NCBI GenBank assembly: GCA_022749755.1
Contig: CM040441.1
Span: 17,857,475-17,921,474, forward strand
Reading direction: 5' to 3'
Length of the DNA: 64,000 nt
Source of the DNA: Azadirachta indica
Lineage: Eukaryota; Streptophyta; Magnoliopsida; Sapindales; Meliaceae
This document shows positions 36,401 through 47,688 of this stretch, one piece after another. Within the stretch, counting starts at the first letter, position 1. Each line of letters begins with the position of its first letter. The position numbers and the translations under genes are program-made. Under the pieces are notes generated by a model. It saw only the letters and a program-made list of their open reading frames with translations. It did no database searches and was not told the origin of the DNA.

Positions 36401-39400
36401 TATTGTACAGTGAAGGTTAGGTAGTAAGTTTAAGGCTATACTTAACACTGAACTGTCAAGTTTCCAATTCAAAGGAAACATGAAAACAAGACTAATAGCA
36501 ACTATGATGGACAATGGAAAACTACAGACAGGTGTGACATCAAATTCAGAACAGTATTCTAGAATTCCTTGCTTTTTAGGCACACTTCTTTTTGTGTTGA
36601 AAGCCTTGGATGACCTGTGTCGCATTAACTTGATGATTTAGGTAAAAATAAATTACAAGAATTTTTCTGAAGAATAATTGCTAGATATTGTTAAATTGTC
36701 GACATTATATATTTTGTTTAAGAACCTTTTAATAATATGTTGTTGAGTACATTCTGATTAGATACATTAGAGACGATGAACTAAACTGGTTATATATTCA
36801 AAGTTTAGTAGCCAACCTTGCAACATCCAGCTAATTGTGAAAAGAGTACTACATGCTTACCAACTTGTATCCCAAGATTTCACCCAAGTGATTAGAGGCC
36901 GACTTGTTACTACCACATCACCTTATAGATTAATTAATATTTGCTGTAATTAGTATTTTATGCTAACTAAAATTTATATGTGAGGTGATGTGGCAGTGAC
37001 AAGTTAGCCTCTATATCTCTCGGGATGGAGTTCTTGGGATACAAGTCAGGAAGCATAGTATTATTCTTGCAAAAAGTGATTATATTCATGCATGTCAAAC
37101 AAATTCTGCTGGCAATTAATGCCATAGTTTAGGTTAAAGTCCTATCATTGACGGCAAGACATTTTCACCCCTGGTTTTAGTATTTTATTTTTGGGATTGA
37201 AGCATTGCTGTCATCATTGATTCGTAGATACCTCAATGCACTTGAAAATGAGGGAGGGGCTGGTTGGCTTGCTGAGAATGTGGAATCAAAAAATGTAAGC
37301 TCTTGGAATGACCCCCTTGGCGTCCTAATTATGGGTGTTCGCCAGCTAGGTTTATCTGGTTGGAAGCCAGAAGAATGTAATGCCATTGGAAATGAACTCC
37401 TTGCCTGGCAGGAGAAAGGTCTTTTTGAAAGGGAAGGTATTTTCTCATAATTTTTACAGTGGTTGTCTAAACTATTAAAGAATAAATGATCTTTACATTC
37501 TTGAGGGTATCTCTATTTATATGATTTCTTTCTTTTTATTAAGGTGGTGAAGATGGCAAGATAATCTGGGTGTTGAGGCTTAAAGCTACTCTGGACAGAG
37601 CAAGAAGGCTAACAGAGGAATATTCTGAAGCACTTCTTCAAATATTTCCCCAAAAAGTGCAGGTATAATTAATTGGTTTTGTTTTCTTTTTCCTGTGAAG
37701 TCCATGGTTTAATGAGCTGAATAATAAACTCATGTAGAAGTCTGAGATGTTATTAAATGATTATTCAATCAAATGCTTCTATACTTTAACTGTTCTAAGG
37801 TTACCCAATTTAGAGCACAATCTGATGTCCTGTTTTAGTAGTAATTCATGTTGTTTTCTGTCCGGCCATTAAGTAATGGTAGAATCGTGTGAATTGCTAT
37901 AAATTAACTTGAAATTCTTACAACTGATTCACTGGCTCCAGATTCTAGGAAAGGCTCTTGGAATTCCTGAGAACAGTGTAAGAACGTACACTGAAGCTGA
38001 GATTCGTGCTGGGTATGCAATTGTTTTAAAGTTTTGGATTGTTATCTTCTTCTGAGGCTAATATAAATTGCAGAGAAACTTTCTGATATTGTTTTAGGCT
38101 TATAGTTTTTTGATCCTATGAATAATGTTTGATTTCTAACTTCTAAATGGTGAATTTCATTTGTAGGATAATTTTTCAGGTTTCAAAGCTTTGCACCCTT
38201 CTTTTGAAAGCTGTTAGAAGAACACTTGGTTCTCAGGGTTGGGACGTTCTTGTTCCAGGAGCTGCTGTTGGAAAGTTAGTTGAGGTACCTTAAATTTCTG
38301 CAGTTTGGAAGTGGTTAATTTAATTATAATCACATTACAAATGATTCAAGAGCCAGAATTATATTACATGATGGAGATTGATCTAGCTTAGATATATGAA
38401 TGATGATTTCGTTAACGGAATTTCTGTGGATAGTCTTTTTGATTGAGCTATTTTCATAATTAGGATTACAATTATATAAATATGATGGGTCTTATTTCAG
38501 GAAAATGAAAAATCATAAAATTTCCACCAAATGTACCTTGATTTGATGGTGATCAAGTGACTGTATACTAGTCCTAACTGCCTCCTACTTGGTGCATGCA
38601 TGAATTTAGTTAATACACTAGCAAAATGGGTGACATGAGTATTAGATAGAAAGATTAGTGGGATAATAACATATAGGTCCTTGAGATTTTACGTTTTCAC
38701 AAAAAGTAACATGGTTTGTCTCTTTGTGTGAAATATATTCTTGAATCTTATTGAAATTATTTAAATGCCCTTTACTAAGACTGTAATTTGGTCATTTTAG
38801 TAGGAGTTGAAAACTTATTTGATACAAATGGACAAAGTAACAATCTGTGCCCAACGAGTAGATTTTGCTTGCTTTAGGTATACAGCCCATCATAGTTTTA
38901 TTCGTGATATTGCAAACCATAGCATGTTGGCTTAAGAGAAATCAAGGTTTATAACCAATTTTATGCTCACTTTTGCTAGCAATATTGGATGTGACAAATT
39001 TCTCCTATTAGAATCTTGCATCCTCATCAAGGGTGAATAAAGTAGTAACTTATAACATAACATCAAAACATCTAGTCCACTTTGGGTTGCAAAGCCCAAG
39101 AACAAAACTTTGATGGGTTGTGTGCTTAAAGGAGACAATATCTAGTTGGTTGTTAGGCACTATTGAAACATCCATATACTGTGCTGCAAGCTAGTTCGAT
39201 ATGGATAAATAACAGCCTGAACCTAAGAACCAAGTAAATATTCACTTTCGGATTCCCTGACCTGCCTCCTTTAAAGTGATGAATGGGGTGGGGGCAGGCC
39301 AGTAGCCTTCTGTCTTGACTTTTTGTTCTAAGGCATCTGATACTTAAATTTTATTTTCTCCGTGGACATGCTTTCCTTTGATTGATTGCCTGAATTTACC

Positions 39401-41466
39401 TAGTTCATGGAAAAAAAAATTGTTATAAGAATAGGAATGATGAGTAATTGGGGCCATTTCTATCATGAATGCTTGATTTTGTCAACGGATAAAATTTTTT
39501 ACATTTCATGAAAGATAAACTGTTTGATTTTATGAACCCCTTGTAAGACGTTTACATGCACGAGGATTCATTTACTAAGTTCCTAAGGCCATTTGTCCTT
39601 TTTTTATTTTGGTTTTATTTTGACTTCAGGTTGAGAGCATTATTCCTGGATCACTACCATCGTCAATTGAAGAACCTATTATTCTTGTTGTTGATAAAGC
39701 AGATGGAGATGAAGAGGTTCTTAAAATCTAACAATCACTTTTATGTTTTAACCATGTATATCATTAGACTTCATATAGCAGTGTAGAAGTACATGTGACT
39801 TTTAATAGTTAATATGATTGGCAGGTGACAGCTGCTGGGAATAACATACTGGGAGTGATACTTCTGCAAGAGCTCCCTCACTTATCTCACCTTGGGGTTA
39901 GGGCCCGGCAGGCAAGTTCTTTGTTCCCATCAATTTCTTTTTCTATTTTTATTTTATTTCGTTTACAAATTCATTCTCTGAATTTCAAATGATAAGATGC
40001 AGTTGCAACACAAAGTATATAAAAAGCTGCATTGAATTTTTTAGTTAATTTTATTATTCTTCAATTTGTTTTCCATTTTTTTCAAATCTCTGCAGGAGAA
40101 GGTTGTCTTTGTGACATGTGAAGATGACGAAAAAGTTGCTAATATCAAAAGACTTACTGGAAAATATGTCAGGTTATTATGCCTGTACTTTTCCTGATGT
40201 GGTGTCAAATTTATTTTGTTACCTTTTAGCTTTATTCTTTTGAAAGTTATTTTCCACTGATGATTGTGTATCAGTTCTAATTTTTGTTTTTTTCCTAAGA
40301 GATTGTGGGTCAGATGCTTGATGGTCTAATGTGCATGTAAAACTTTTCAGATTGGAAGCATCATCGGCAGCTGTGAACCTAAATCTATCATCATCACATG
40401 AAAAAGATAGCAATTTTGTCTCAAAAAATCTTTCTGGTGGTTCAACCAGTGCTGAAACTCCTGGAGTTAATGTTACACCCTTGTCTGCTTTCAAAGCCCC
40501 GTTGTCAAGTAAGGTACCATTTGTTATTCATTTCTTCTACACTCTTCAATTCCATTTTTCCTGGGCATTAGTGAATAAAAAAAGCTGGTAACTGGATTTG
40601 TTGCACCTAGGGTGTTTCTACTGGAGTTGTACTGCTTGCAGATGCAGATGCAATGACTTCAGGTGCAAAGGCTGCAGCTTGTGGACGTTTAGCTGCTTTA
40701 TCAGCAGTTTCTGAGAAGGGTAATTTGTTATGATATTTTGTTTTCATATGGAAAATGTTCTATTTTATAAGAAATTCTTTTAGCATGACCATCACATTAA
40801 CAAAATTGCATCATCTTTTAATTTATTGACTATTACCTCTTAATTATTCTTTCAATCTTCAACTCTCAGACAAGATCTGTATTTTTTACATATTAAATAA
40901 TCTAATTATCAAGTCACCACTTGACTCAAAAAGTTTTAACTGTTAGTTGAATCTCAAAGAGCCCTCACATGTAAGACACATGACATAGATCAAACACAAT
41001 CATAATCACAAGTATAACACAACGCAACTTATTATATTTTAATTAACATGACGGATTCAAACAAGACCACTTTCTCAAACTGACTTTGATACAATGCTAA
41101 GTGATCTCTTAACCAAAAAGCTTAAGCTAATAGTAAGGGCCTCACGTAATATTTTAAGTTCTTATGGCTAATTAACCGTCATAATTTGCTAGGGATTATT
41201 TTGTATGGTGGTATTGATTCTGGTTCTCATACCCAAGTTATTCCCAAGTTTTGATATGATTGAATAATTTGATCTATAAGAACTTAGGGGTTGCATTATT
41301 AAGATGGTAAAAGGCTTAATTGTGTCTCCTGAATGTGAATTATGTGGGCGATGATTTATTAGGTTTTTTCTTTCTTCCTTTAACCTTTTTGTTAAACGAT
41401 AAGACACCCACATCTGGGCCATTCAAATAAAATAACAGCAGCTCAAAACCTGGAGATTTAGAAGTG

Positions 41467-41521
<55 letters not shown>

Positions 41522-42699
41522 TAAAGAGAGAGATATAACCTCGAAATCAATCGCTTATAAAATATAGCTATGGTTTCCTGTTTTATGATGGCCCTATTTC
41601 TTACATCGAACATGTGACTAACAGCAAGCTGTACATTAGAGCATAACTGTTGGGAAATAGGATAGAATTTCTTGTTAATGTACTGGGAGACGTATTCGGA
41701 AAAATCCTTAACCTTGTGAGCTGCAAATTCTGTAAAATTCCTATTGATACTTTTATTGTCTGATTTCTTGTGGATGTTGTTTCAATGATGGCAGTTTATA
41801 GTGATCAAGGTGTACCTGCTTCATTTCGCGTCCCTGAAGGAGTAGTAATACCTTTTGGTTCCATGGAATTGGCATTGGAGCAAAGCAAATCCATGGATAT
41901 TTTCATTTCTTTAGTAGAACAAATAGAAACAGGGAGAATCGAGGGCAGTGAACTTGACAAACTATGCGGTCAACTACAGGAATTGATATCTTCACTACAG
42001 ACTCCAAAAGACATCATTGAAAGTGTAGAAAGAATATTTCCAAGCAATGCACGTTTGATCGTCCGTTCAAGTGCTAATGTTGAGGACTTGGCTGGAATGT
42101 CCGCTGCTGGACTTTATGAATCAATCCCCAATGTTAGCCCTTCGAATCCAACAGTCTTTGCGAATGCTGTTGCTCGAGTGTGGGCTTCTCTTTACACTCG
42201 CCGAGCAGTTTTAAGCCGCCGAGCTGCTGGTGTGTCTCAGAAAGAGGCTACAATGGCAATACTTGTGCAAGAAATGCTTTCCCCAGATCTATCATTTGTG
42301 CTCCATACTTTAAGCCCAACAGACGGCGACCACAACTCTGTAGTGGCTGAAATTGCTCCTGGGCTTGGCGAAACCCTGGCTTCTGGTACCCGTGGCACTC
42401 CCTGGCGTCTCTCTTCTGGGAAGTTTGATGGTCTTGTGCGAACACTGGCATTTGCCAATTTCAGTGAAGAGATGCTGGTATCTGGTGCAGGTCCTGCTGA
42501 TGGAGAAGTGATTCGTTTGACTGTAGATTACAGCAAGAAACCTTTAACAATTGATTCAACTTTCCACTCCCAGCTAGGTCAACGTCTAGGAACAGTCGGT
42601 TTTTTCCTTGAGAGGAAGTTTGGCTGCCCACAGGATGTGGAAGGATGTCTGGTTGGCAAAGATATCTATGTTGTCCAGACACGCCCACAGCCCCAGTAA
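18405..42699 (+). CDS. PWD: Phosphoglucan water dikinase, chloroplastic (PWD/GWD3)
   Basis: PWD transfers the beta-phosphate of ATP to the C3 position of glucosyl units of starch already phosphorylated by GWD1, which helps leaf starch breakdown in the plastid. I assembled 19 exons: 18405-18598, 18876-19479, 20559-20645, 20728-20859, 22092-22217, 22329-22507, 23349-23433, 30569-30718, 30841-30893, 37228-37436, 37544-37662, 37942-38012, 38167-38284, 39630-39716, 39825-39911, 40096-40172, 40351-40513, 40611-40719, 41795-42699. All phases join, giving 1184 residues, close to the roughly 1200 of the family. A basic, Ser-rich N-terminus fits a transit peptide. A CBM20 starch-binding domain spans about 82-178. 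The phosphohistidine motif is [13 protein letters not shown] (His about 760). The C-terminal PEP-synthase/PPDK-type ATP domain (about 884-1184) includes [20 protein letters not shown]. Intron 15 starts with GC. Introns 7 and 9 carry antisense copia elements. Confidence 0.97.
21044..21184. repeat. 57-bp tandem repeat in PWD intron 4
   Basis: About 2.4 units begin at 21044, 21101 and 21158. Each starts CTTnTACTACCCCAAGAGAC, then CTTATTCTAA and GTGGAATCTAAAC, and ends CGTAGGGCA. The spacing is exactly 57 bp. Confidence 0.9.
24791..24920. repeat. Poly(T) plus (CA)n/(TA)n compound microsatellite
   Basis: A T tract at about 24791-24813 is followed by CA and TA/CATA runs, including an uninterrupted CA run at about 24893-24919. 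It generates overlapping open frames on both strands that are not genes. Confidence 0.9.
25514..25870 (-). mobile_element. Fragment of a second copia-like element (LTR end, primer site, leader)
   Basis: On the minus strand, about 25785-25870 reads as an AT-rich LTR-like tail. It is followed by TAGTATCAGAGCACG (25767-25781 on +), which resembles the plant copia primer-binding site TGGTATCAGAGC with one change. Next comes a 64-codon open stretch down to 25514, with no recognised family. The fragment directly abuts the truncated 3' end of the main copia element: the RNase H frame runs into it and stops at about 25830. It is probably an older insertion joined by nesting or deletion. Confidence 0.4.
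25870..27254 (-). pseudogene. Copia 1 reverse transcriptase and RNase H, frameshifted
   Basis: The RT begins around [20 protein letters not shown] (27230-27180). It shifts frame after FKADGTVE at about 27090 and resumes in 25830-26915. The catalytic box [12 protein letters not shown] is intact near 26700, as is [13 protein letters not shown]. RNase H is recognisable by the [17 protein letters not shown] block, VEAEFRSMA and [14 protein letters not shown], with all three acidic residues visible. The frame then enters unrelated sequence and stops. Lesions: one frameshift with stops at 26915-27095, and loss of the C-terminal tail. Confidence 0.92.
27374..28465 (-). pseudogene. Copia 1 integrase, nonsense-mutated
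   Basis: The core carries the second catalytic Asp in [11 protein letters not shown] and the Glu in [17 protein letters not shown]. The first Asp is in HSDV, directly before a TGA stop at 28466-28468 where the family has Trp (DVWGP). Downstream parts include [14 protein letters not shown] and [11 protein letters not shown], the usual copia linker. It ends near 27374 with a diverged acidic spacer. Apart from the stop it is long and open (340 codons). Confidence 0.93.
28466..29047 (-). pseudogene. Copia 1 protease remnant and GAG-pre-integrase
   Basis: The open stretch starts inside the protease signature. Copia proteases read W-[IL]-[IL]-D-S-G-A-[ST]-x-H-M, but here the DSGA bases are missing and the frame resumes at SDHMTGSS, so the protease cannot be active. 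The GAG-pre-integrase zinc domain follows with HFRLGHP and [10 protein letters not shown], all ligands present. It ends at the TGA described for the integrase. Confidence 0.9.
29414..29942 (-). pseudogene. Copia 1 gag, frameshifted
   Basis: It starts with Met at 29942 after a long A tract on the + strand (about 29959-29980). It begins with a Ser-rich segment, then [20 protein letters not shown] and GWLVGW, typical of plant copia gag (UBN2-like). The frame breaks at about 29736-29767 and continues as [20 protein letters not shown] and [19 protein letters not shown], the conserved gag core. The nucleocapsid zinc knuckle was not found in the decayed stretch that follows (29050-29410). Confidence 0.9.
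30006..30019 (-). other. Copia 1 primer-binding site
   Basis: TGGCTCTGATACCA on + is the reverse complement of TGGTATCAGAGCCA, the classic initiator-tRNA-Met primer site of plant copia elements. It abuts the LTR end (TGACAAAT...) at 30020. Confidence 0.95.
30020..30259 (-). repeat. Copia 1 5' LTR (240 bp)
   Basis: Bounded by TG...CA: on the minus strand it runs TGTTGAGAATCAACC to AAATTTGTCA, ending beside the primer-binding site. No second copy is found on the left of the element, so the pair is incomplete. Confidence 0.85.
32466..32470. repeat. Copia 2 target-site duplication, left
   Basis: GTTGC precedes the LTR start TGTGGAATTATAAAC and matches GTTGC at 36383-36387. Five bp is the size produced by copia integrases. 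Confidence 0.85.
32471..32661 (-). repeat. Copia 2 3' LTR (191 bp)
   Basis: TG...CA ends (TGTGGAATT...TTTTAACA on +). Homologous to 36174-36382, lacking about 30 bp near its left edge and carrying an extra CCTTTATATATGC relative to the other copy. Confidence 0.88.
32662..32676 (-). other. Copia 2 polypurine tract
   Basis: On the minus strand CTTGAGGGGGAAT lies directly before the 3' LTR start TGTTAAAATT. This is the expected position and composition for the plus-strand primer. Confidence 0.88.
32762..34080 (-). pseudogene. Copia 2 reverse transcriptase and RNase H, broken
   Basis: RT blocks in order: [19 protein letters not shown] and [20 protein letters not shown] (33801-34010), a stop, then [16 protein letters not shown] and VVYVDDIIV (33573-33788), then [12 protein letters not shown] (33307-33591). 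RNase H retains [15 protein letters not shown] and [15 protein letters not shown] (32762-32992). The YVDD box is intact, but several stops and frameshifts separate the blocks. Confidence 0.9.
34381..35380 (-). pseudogene. Copia 2 integrase, catalytic Glu lost
   Basis: Readable parts include a first-Asp motif HCDI followed by a TGA (35245-35247) where the family has Trp, then [18 protein letters not shown] at about 34925-34980, and [19 protein letters not shown] (34381-34905). The family reads QQNGxAERKNR, but here the catalytic Glu position is Gly. Further stops are present. Confidence 0.88.
35381..35860 (-). pseudogene. Copia 2 protease and start of GAG-pre-integrase
   Basis: An open stretch with the intact aspartic protease signature [14 protein letters not shown], then [18 protein letters not shown] and [18 protein letters not shown], typical of copia. 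It ends at [14 protein letters not shown], the first zinc-ligand half of GAG-pre-integrase, where the frame breaks. The protease site is intact here, unlike in copia 1. Confidence 0.92.
36158..36173 (-). other. Copia 2 primer-binding site, diverged
   Basis: The minus strand reads CAGTATCAGAACAGTG directly inside the right LTR. It matches the TGGTATCAGAGC primer site with several substitutions. Confidence 0.75.
36174..36382 (-). repeat. Copia 2 5' LTR (209 bp)
   Basis: Starts TGTTAAAG and ends TTCTAACA on +. It is homologous to the left LTR and followed by the duplicated GTTGC (36383-36387). Confidence 0.9.
36383..36387. repeat. Copia 2 target-site duplication, right
   Basis: GTTGC, identical to 32466-32470. 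Confidence 0.85.
39912..40095 (+). other. GC-AG intron 15 of PWD
   Basis: The donor reads CGGCAG|GCAAGT and the acceptor CTCTGCAG|GAG. Reading through the site would replace the conserved VRARQEK block. Using GC as the donor gives the exact family sequence and keeps phase 0. The rest of the donor is a strong consensus, as is usual for GC donors. Confidence 0.9.
41468..41532. repeat. (TA)n-(GA)n compound microsatellite in PWD intron 18
   Basis: A run of TA (about 41468-41496) passes directly into GA (41497-41521), then AAGAGAGAGA. It has the same TA-to-GA order as at 47643-47688. Confidence 0.95.
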
Positions 42700-43805
42700 G
42701 AAGCTTCCCTTCTGATTTTGCCTCTATTTTTCACCTCCGTCTTCTACTTGACAATTGAGTGTATTGCTTGTTTGATTGTTCAAGAATAATGACTCGAGCA
42801 CAACTAAACCAATATCTGAAAATGTCTTTATTATACCTTGTAAATGCAATATTTCTGACTTATGAAGCAGCCGAACATTTTTGTAGCATACATTTTTCCT
42901 TCTGGTTTTGACTATTATTTATTGGGTAATGTTACATGTCCTTAAAACCTCATCTCAAATGACAATGTAATAAATGGGGTGACATCTATCGATTGAATAA
43001 TGAATGATTAAGAGTTTTCAAAATTATTTATTAGACATCTGGACTATTTAATGAATGATCTTATTAACTTTTTTTTTTTTTTTATAAAGTTTTGAGATAT
43101 CTAGTATTGTTCTTTATATATCTACACTTCAGAGATTTATGAGATTGAAACTTAGAAATGGATATGTCCACTCATAATTTTTGAAAAAGAATTTTCTTGC
43201 ACATTTGGGACTTGAAAGACACAGGAATGGCCTATCACGTTGTCAATAGTTGACTTCAAATAGTAAACGTAGGTGGCTCTCTAAATTTAATCATTGAATC
43301 TGACAGTGATGCTTTTAAATTTCGACGATTGAGATTTTTAGGTATTTTTGGAATGAAATTTTGTGATTTTCAGTTTATAATTATTATAAAATAAATAGAC
43401 ATCGACTAAGTAGGGTAGTTAGTAAAAGCAATGATTGCGTAGTGTTATAATTAAAAAGCGTAATGAACACATGAAAACTTTTATTTTTGGTAAATCATCT
43501 CCACGTTGAAGTTCTTTCATAGTTGCACAAGACCCCACCATCTTTCATAATATTGAGAGCAACAACAAATGGAAATATGTTGTCTCTAATAATTCATACT
43601 AAAATAGATTTAACTCTCATGATAATGCGAAAACATCGTCAATAACAACAACGCAAGGAAGACTTTTCTCAACCAGGTAGGTATGCAAGTCATTCCTTCT
43701 ATCTTGGTTTCCCTATGTACAAAGCTCCAAATAACTTTCCTACTTACACAAAAAAATTTAGCTATATACGAATAAATTTCTTCCTATACACGAAGCAAAG
43801 GCAAT
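42700..43805. other. Convergent intergenic region between PWD and the MACPF gene
   Basis: About 1.1 kb between two stop codons facing each other. It contains the 3' UTRs of both genes, several AATAAA-like signals and a T tract at about 43071-43083. No ORF of note is present. Confidence 0.7.
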
Positions 43806-46800
43806 TCATGAATACTCTAACAATGCAAATTTGACATGCAAACCAATCTTACCACCCTCAGTCACTAGCTTGGCAGCAGTAACTAACCAATGTCCCGGAG
43901 CATCATGTGGTCCGCGCACAACCTCAGCTGTTTCAATGTATTTAAGAACCTTTCTGGAGCGAACCTGAGCAGGTGGACCATCTGGGTATACACCAGAATT
44001 AAGTGCAGCTGGAGCCTGTTTTTTTGGACCGGTGGTGACAGACCGCTGAGTGAACGTGAATGTTGTACTCAGATTGGCAAAGAAATTAGATTTTTGAGCT
44101 CTTGGTGCAGTAGCCCACTCTGTTTTCCGAATTGTGCAGTTGGGTAAGTGGGTGAAGAGAAGACGAAGATGTAGCACTGTCTTTGGCCACTTCCCTTTGC
44201 TGAGGAGCTGTGCACCAGTTACAATAAAAACACCATTTGAATCTCCTTGCAACCAGTTCGGATCATGCTTAACAACTGATGTGCATACATTTGAGTATCT
44301 TTTCCATTTCACAGGTTCTAAGAATTGGTCACTAGATTTGTATTCGTCAGAACCACGCCACTGACATGGTCTGCATGAAGGGCTGTTGGCTGAAGAAATG
44401 GTCATGATATTTGGAAGGCCTGAGAGGTGTTGTGCATGCAATGCTAGGCGATCACACTTCTTTCCTTCTAAGTACAAGCGTAGGCCAACCACTGGTTTTT
44501 GATCACTTGAAACCTGACATGCCATAGATAATGAAATTCAGCATACAAAACTGAAATTGCAACTTTATATTACTGCACTTGTCATGGTATGTAAATGGAA
44601 CTGATTTCAGACTAACACCACACAAGAAAATGAATATTGTGGCTTTCAAGCACTGACCAACCAGTCTTCTGCTACAAACTAAAATTATAAGCAGGAAGAT
44701 GAGAAGATAATGTTAGCAGAAGGGGTTTTAAGTCGGAAGACAAGGAAATAAAAAAGGAAGCTAATGGAAATGATATTATTTGAACAAAGGAAATATGTCA
44801 TGAATGCTGTAATTTGAGAGCAATGCAAATAGAGGGTAATAAGTTAATCAGCAAAGATCTCTTGGGACAAGATGTTTTGAGTTCATGCACCAGTCACTTC
44901 AAGATCCAGGGAGTGATGAATTTTACATTTATAATTCTGCTTTATGCTTATCCCTTAGTTATATTAAAACAAACTAGGGGATCTATCCATGAATAGCACA
45001 ATCAAAATTTCAATGCTATGCTATTGGGCTTTAGAGAAAAATTTGTATTATAGTTACTTACATATACAGTAAGAGATAGTTGGCACCTTCAGTTTGGCCA
45101 CATTATGTGCCAAAATTTTGTCAGCATTTCTATTTAACTATCAAATCACTTAATAACCACTGATAAAAAATAGCATGATGGAAATAGTTCTCATATTAAG
45201 CATAGAACATGACTACTAATTTAGAAACGCTCTATTGTGTCCTGAGATAATGTGAGCAAGATCAACGTCATTGATTAGTTATCAAATTCTCAATTTCTAT
45301 TGCCTTCCAGGCAGAAATTTTATGTAGTAGGCAGTATTACTTATGTAAGATCTATTCTATGTCTGGTTAGGATCAATAGTTTTTCTCTACACAAAGTATG
45401 CACAACTTATAGACCATTAGATTAATGAACTACAAACAGCTAGAGTTATTTCCGATGTGTATTTCCAATGTCTATTAGTTTTTATATGTCAAATATGGTT
45501 CAAGACATTGAGAATTCATCAATCTAATGGCCTATAACTCGTGTCATAGCTGTCTGGAAGGGGCTGCTACTTGTATACATCTATGCATAAATGTTTAAGA
45601 CATGAAACAGTAGAAATCTTGTAGTAGATGTTACAATGTAAACTTATAACATGTATTTTTAAGAGATATCTTTTGACTAAACTATGGACCATTAGATCAA
45701 AAGTTTCTGGTAAATGTTTGGCCATCAGTAGTATCGTATCCAGAGCATGAATATCATTTAATCCAATCCATATAAATTTTAATCTCTATATAATCCTCAT
45801 TCAAATTATTGGTTAGAAGTTAAGGGAAACAAAACTGCCACTTTGATTATAAGTAGATCTCCTAGGGTAACACTAATAAAAATGCAAGCTTATTTCTTCT
45901 GTTACTCATAAACTAAGCATTCATGAGATTTCCTCCCAACTTCAAAGTTTTGAGCTTTATGATTCTCTCCAAGTCCAATAAGAGAAAAAGCAATCCATCA
46001 TCCAGAACAGAGACCATAATTATATGACTTTAAGAGCCAGTGACTGATTATAGTACAGAAATTACTTCGTTATCAAGTACCTGTGTAGAGCTGACATGAA
46101 CTTTAGGACCCATGAAACTGAATTGCAGGGAAGGACAAGAACCCTTTTTTTGTTGATGCCGAAGAGGAAGCTCACAGAACATAGGTGCCCATTGCCTAGG
46201 AACTTGAAACTCCAAGAAATACTGTAAATCCTCTGGAGGCGGTTTGTCTGGAAAGAAATGAATTTTATGAGAGCACTGCTGTTAGAAGTATGAAACTTAA
46301 AAGTTAATGAAAGAATGCTGCAATGACTAAATGAAAAAGAAGAAAAGGTTCTAGAATAAGGGGTCAGAGTAAAATGAAATGCCCACTCTCTGCTTCTCCT
46401 GGGAAAATAAAAGTTGAGAAACCCTTGTACTGTCTTCAAATGACAAAGAAAAAACAGCAACAGATAAAAATTTAATTTTACCTATTGAACTCCTATAAAA
46501 CTATCTTAATCTTGCCTTTAATCTATTTAATCCTGGTTAGCCATTGGGGTCCTCTTTTTGTTTGTTATTGCATGTATGCAAACTAATGAAGTTGATATAT
46601 AAGTATAAAACATATATCTGAAGATACTTCTGAAACAGCAAAAGTTGGAAAATAGACATGGGCCAGTCAGTTAATAATCAGTTTTAAATCCATTGATTGG
46701 GCATTGAAGCACTTACAACGCAAATATAAGTTGATTGCATGACTAAGGTAGCCATTGCCTGGAATCCCAGTAAGCAGAGAAGTAATAGGTACAAACTTGA

Positions 46801-47640
46801 AAAGAATTCCTTCGGGTTTAGCAGGAACAGTCTGCAGCCAACTGGAATGGCTTTGCAAGAACACATCCCCACCTCTTTTTGAACAGATAATAGTGAGGCC
46901 CTGTAGGAAAAGATAGAGAGCAAAAGAGATTCACAGCGAGAACAAGTGATTAATGATAAATACCAGAATCTCTAACAGTTCTTGACTTACATCCTTGCTA
47001 GATGTTTCTGCAATACTGGCCAACTGCAAGGTGTTTGACTGGAGAATCCGATTGAAGACCTCGGGAACCTATAGCAACAGTTAGCAGATATGATGTAATT
47101 GCATGCAGCAAAATATATATAAATATATATATATATATATATCCAATTTTCAATAAGCACAAATACCTTCTCCTTCCCATCTCCTGTTTTCCTTTGCAGA
47201 AAGGAAGGACTGTTTCCATCTGAAAATAGATAATCGCCCAAATCCTCTAAATATCTTCTGAGATCAGCAGGAAGGATTGGTGAGGACTGTGTCTGTTTAA
47301 CACAAATTAAATCTTGTCCTCCAACAGCCATCCCTACTATTATGTGCGTCCCATATGTCTGGATGAACCTGCCTGATGAAAATGATTAGCATCCAGATAA
47401 CACAAGGCCAGTGCACATATATGGTCCACTGTTTCATCTGCCAAACCATTCAGAATGAACAAACGAGAACACTGATTTCTTCGAGCACATGTGTGTGCGT
47501 GTGTGTTTTGCTGTGTGTACATCTGAATTCAAAACTATTGTAGCCCATGGAAGACATGGTGAGAACCACTGGCTTAAACTCCTCTTCAGAGTGATGATAA
47601 AAATATGATAAAGAGTGTGTGTGTGTGTGTGTGTGTGTGC

Positions 47641-47688
<48 letters not shown>

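Larger units (their letters stand above)
30894..37227 (+). other. PWD intron 9, enlarged by a copia element
   Basis: A 6.3-kb GT-AG intron (donor AGCAG|GTATCT, acceptor TCGTAG|ATACC) containing copia 2 with clear insertion junctions. The sequence outside the element (30894-32465, 36388-37227) shows no coding content. The open frame at 32107-32298 has no recognised family. Confidence 0.9.

Noticed and set aside
42237..42688. Minus-strand ORFs inside the last PWD exon
   Set aside because: They are shadows of a well-supported coding exon.
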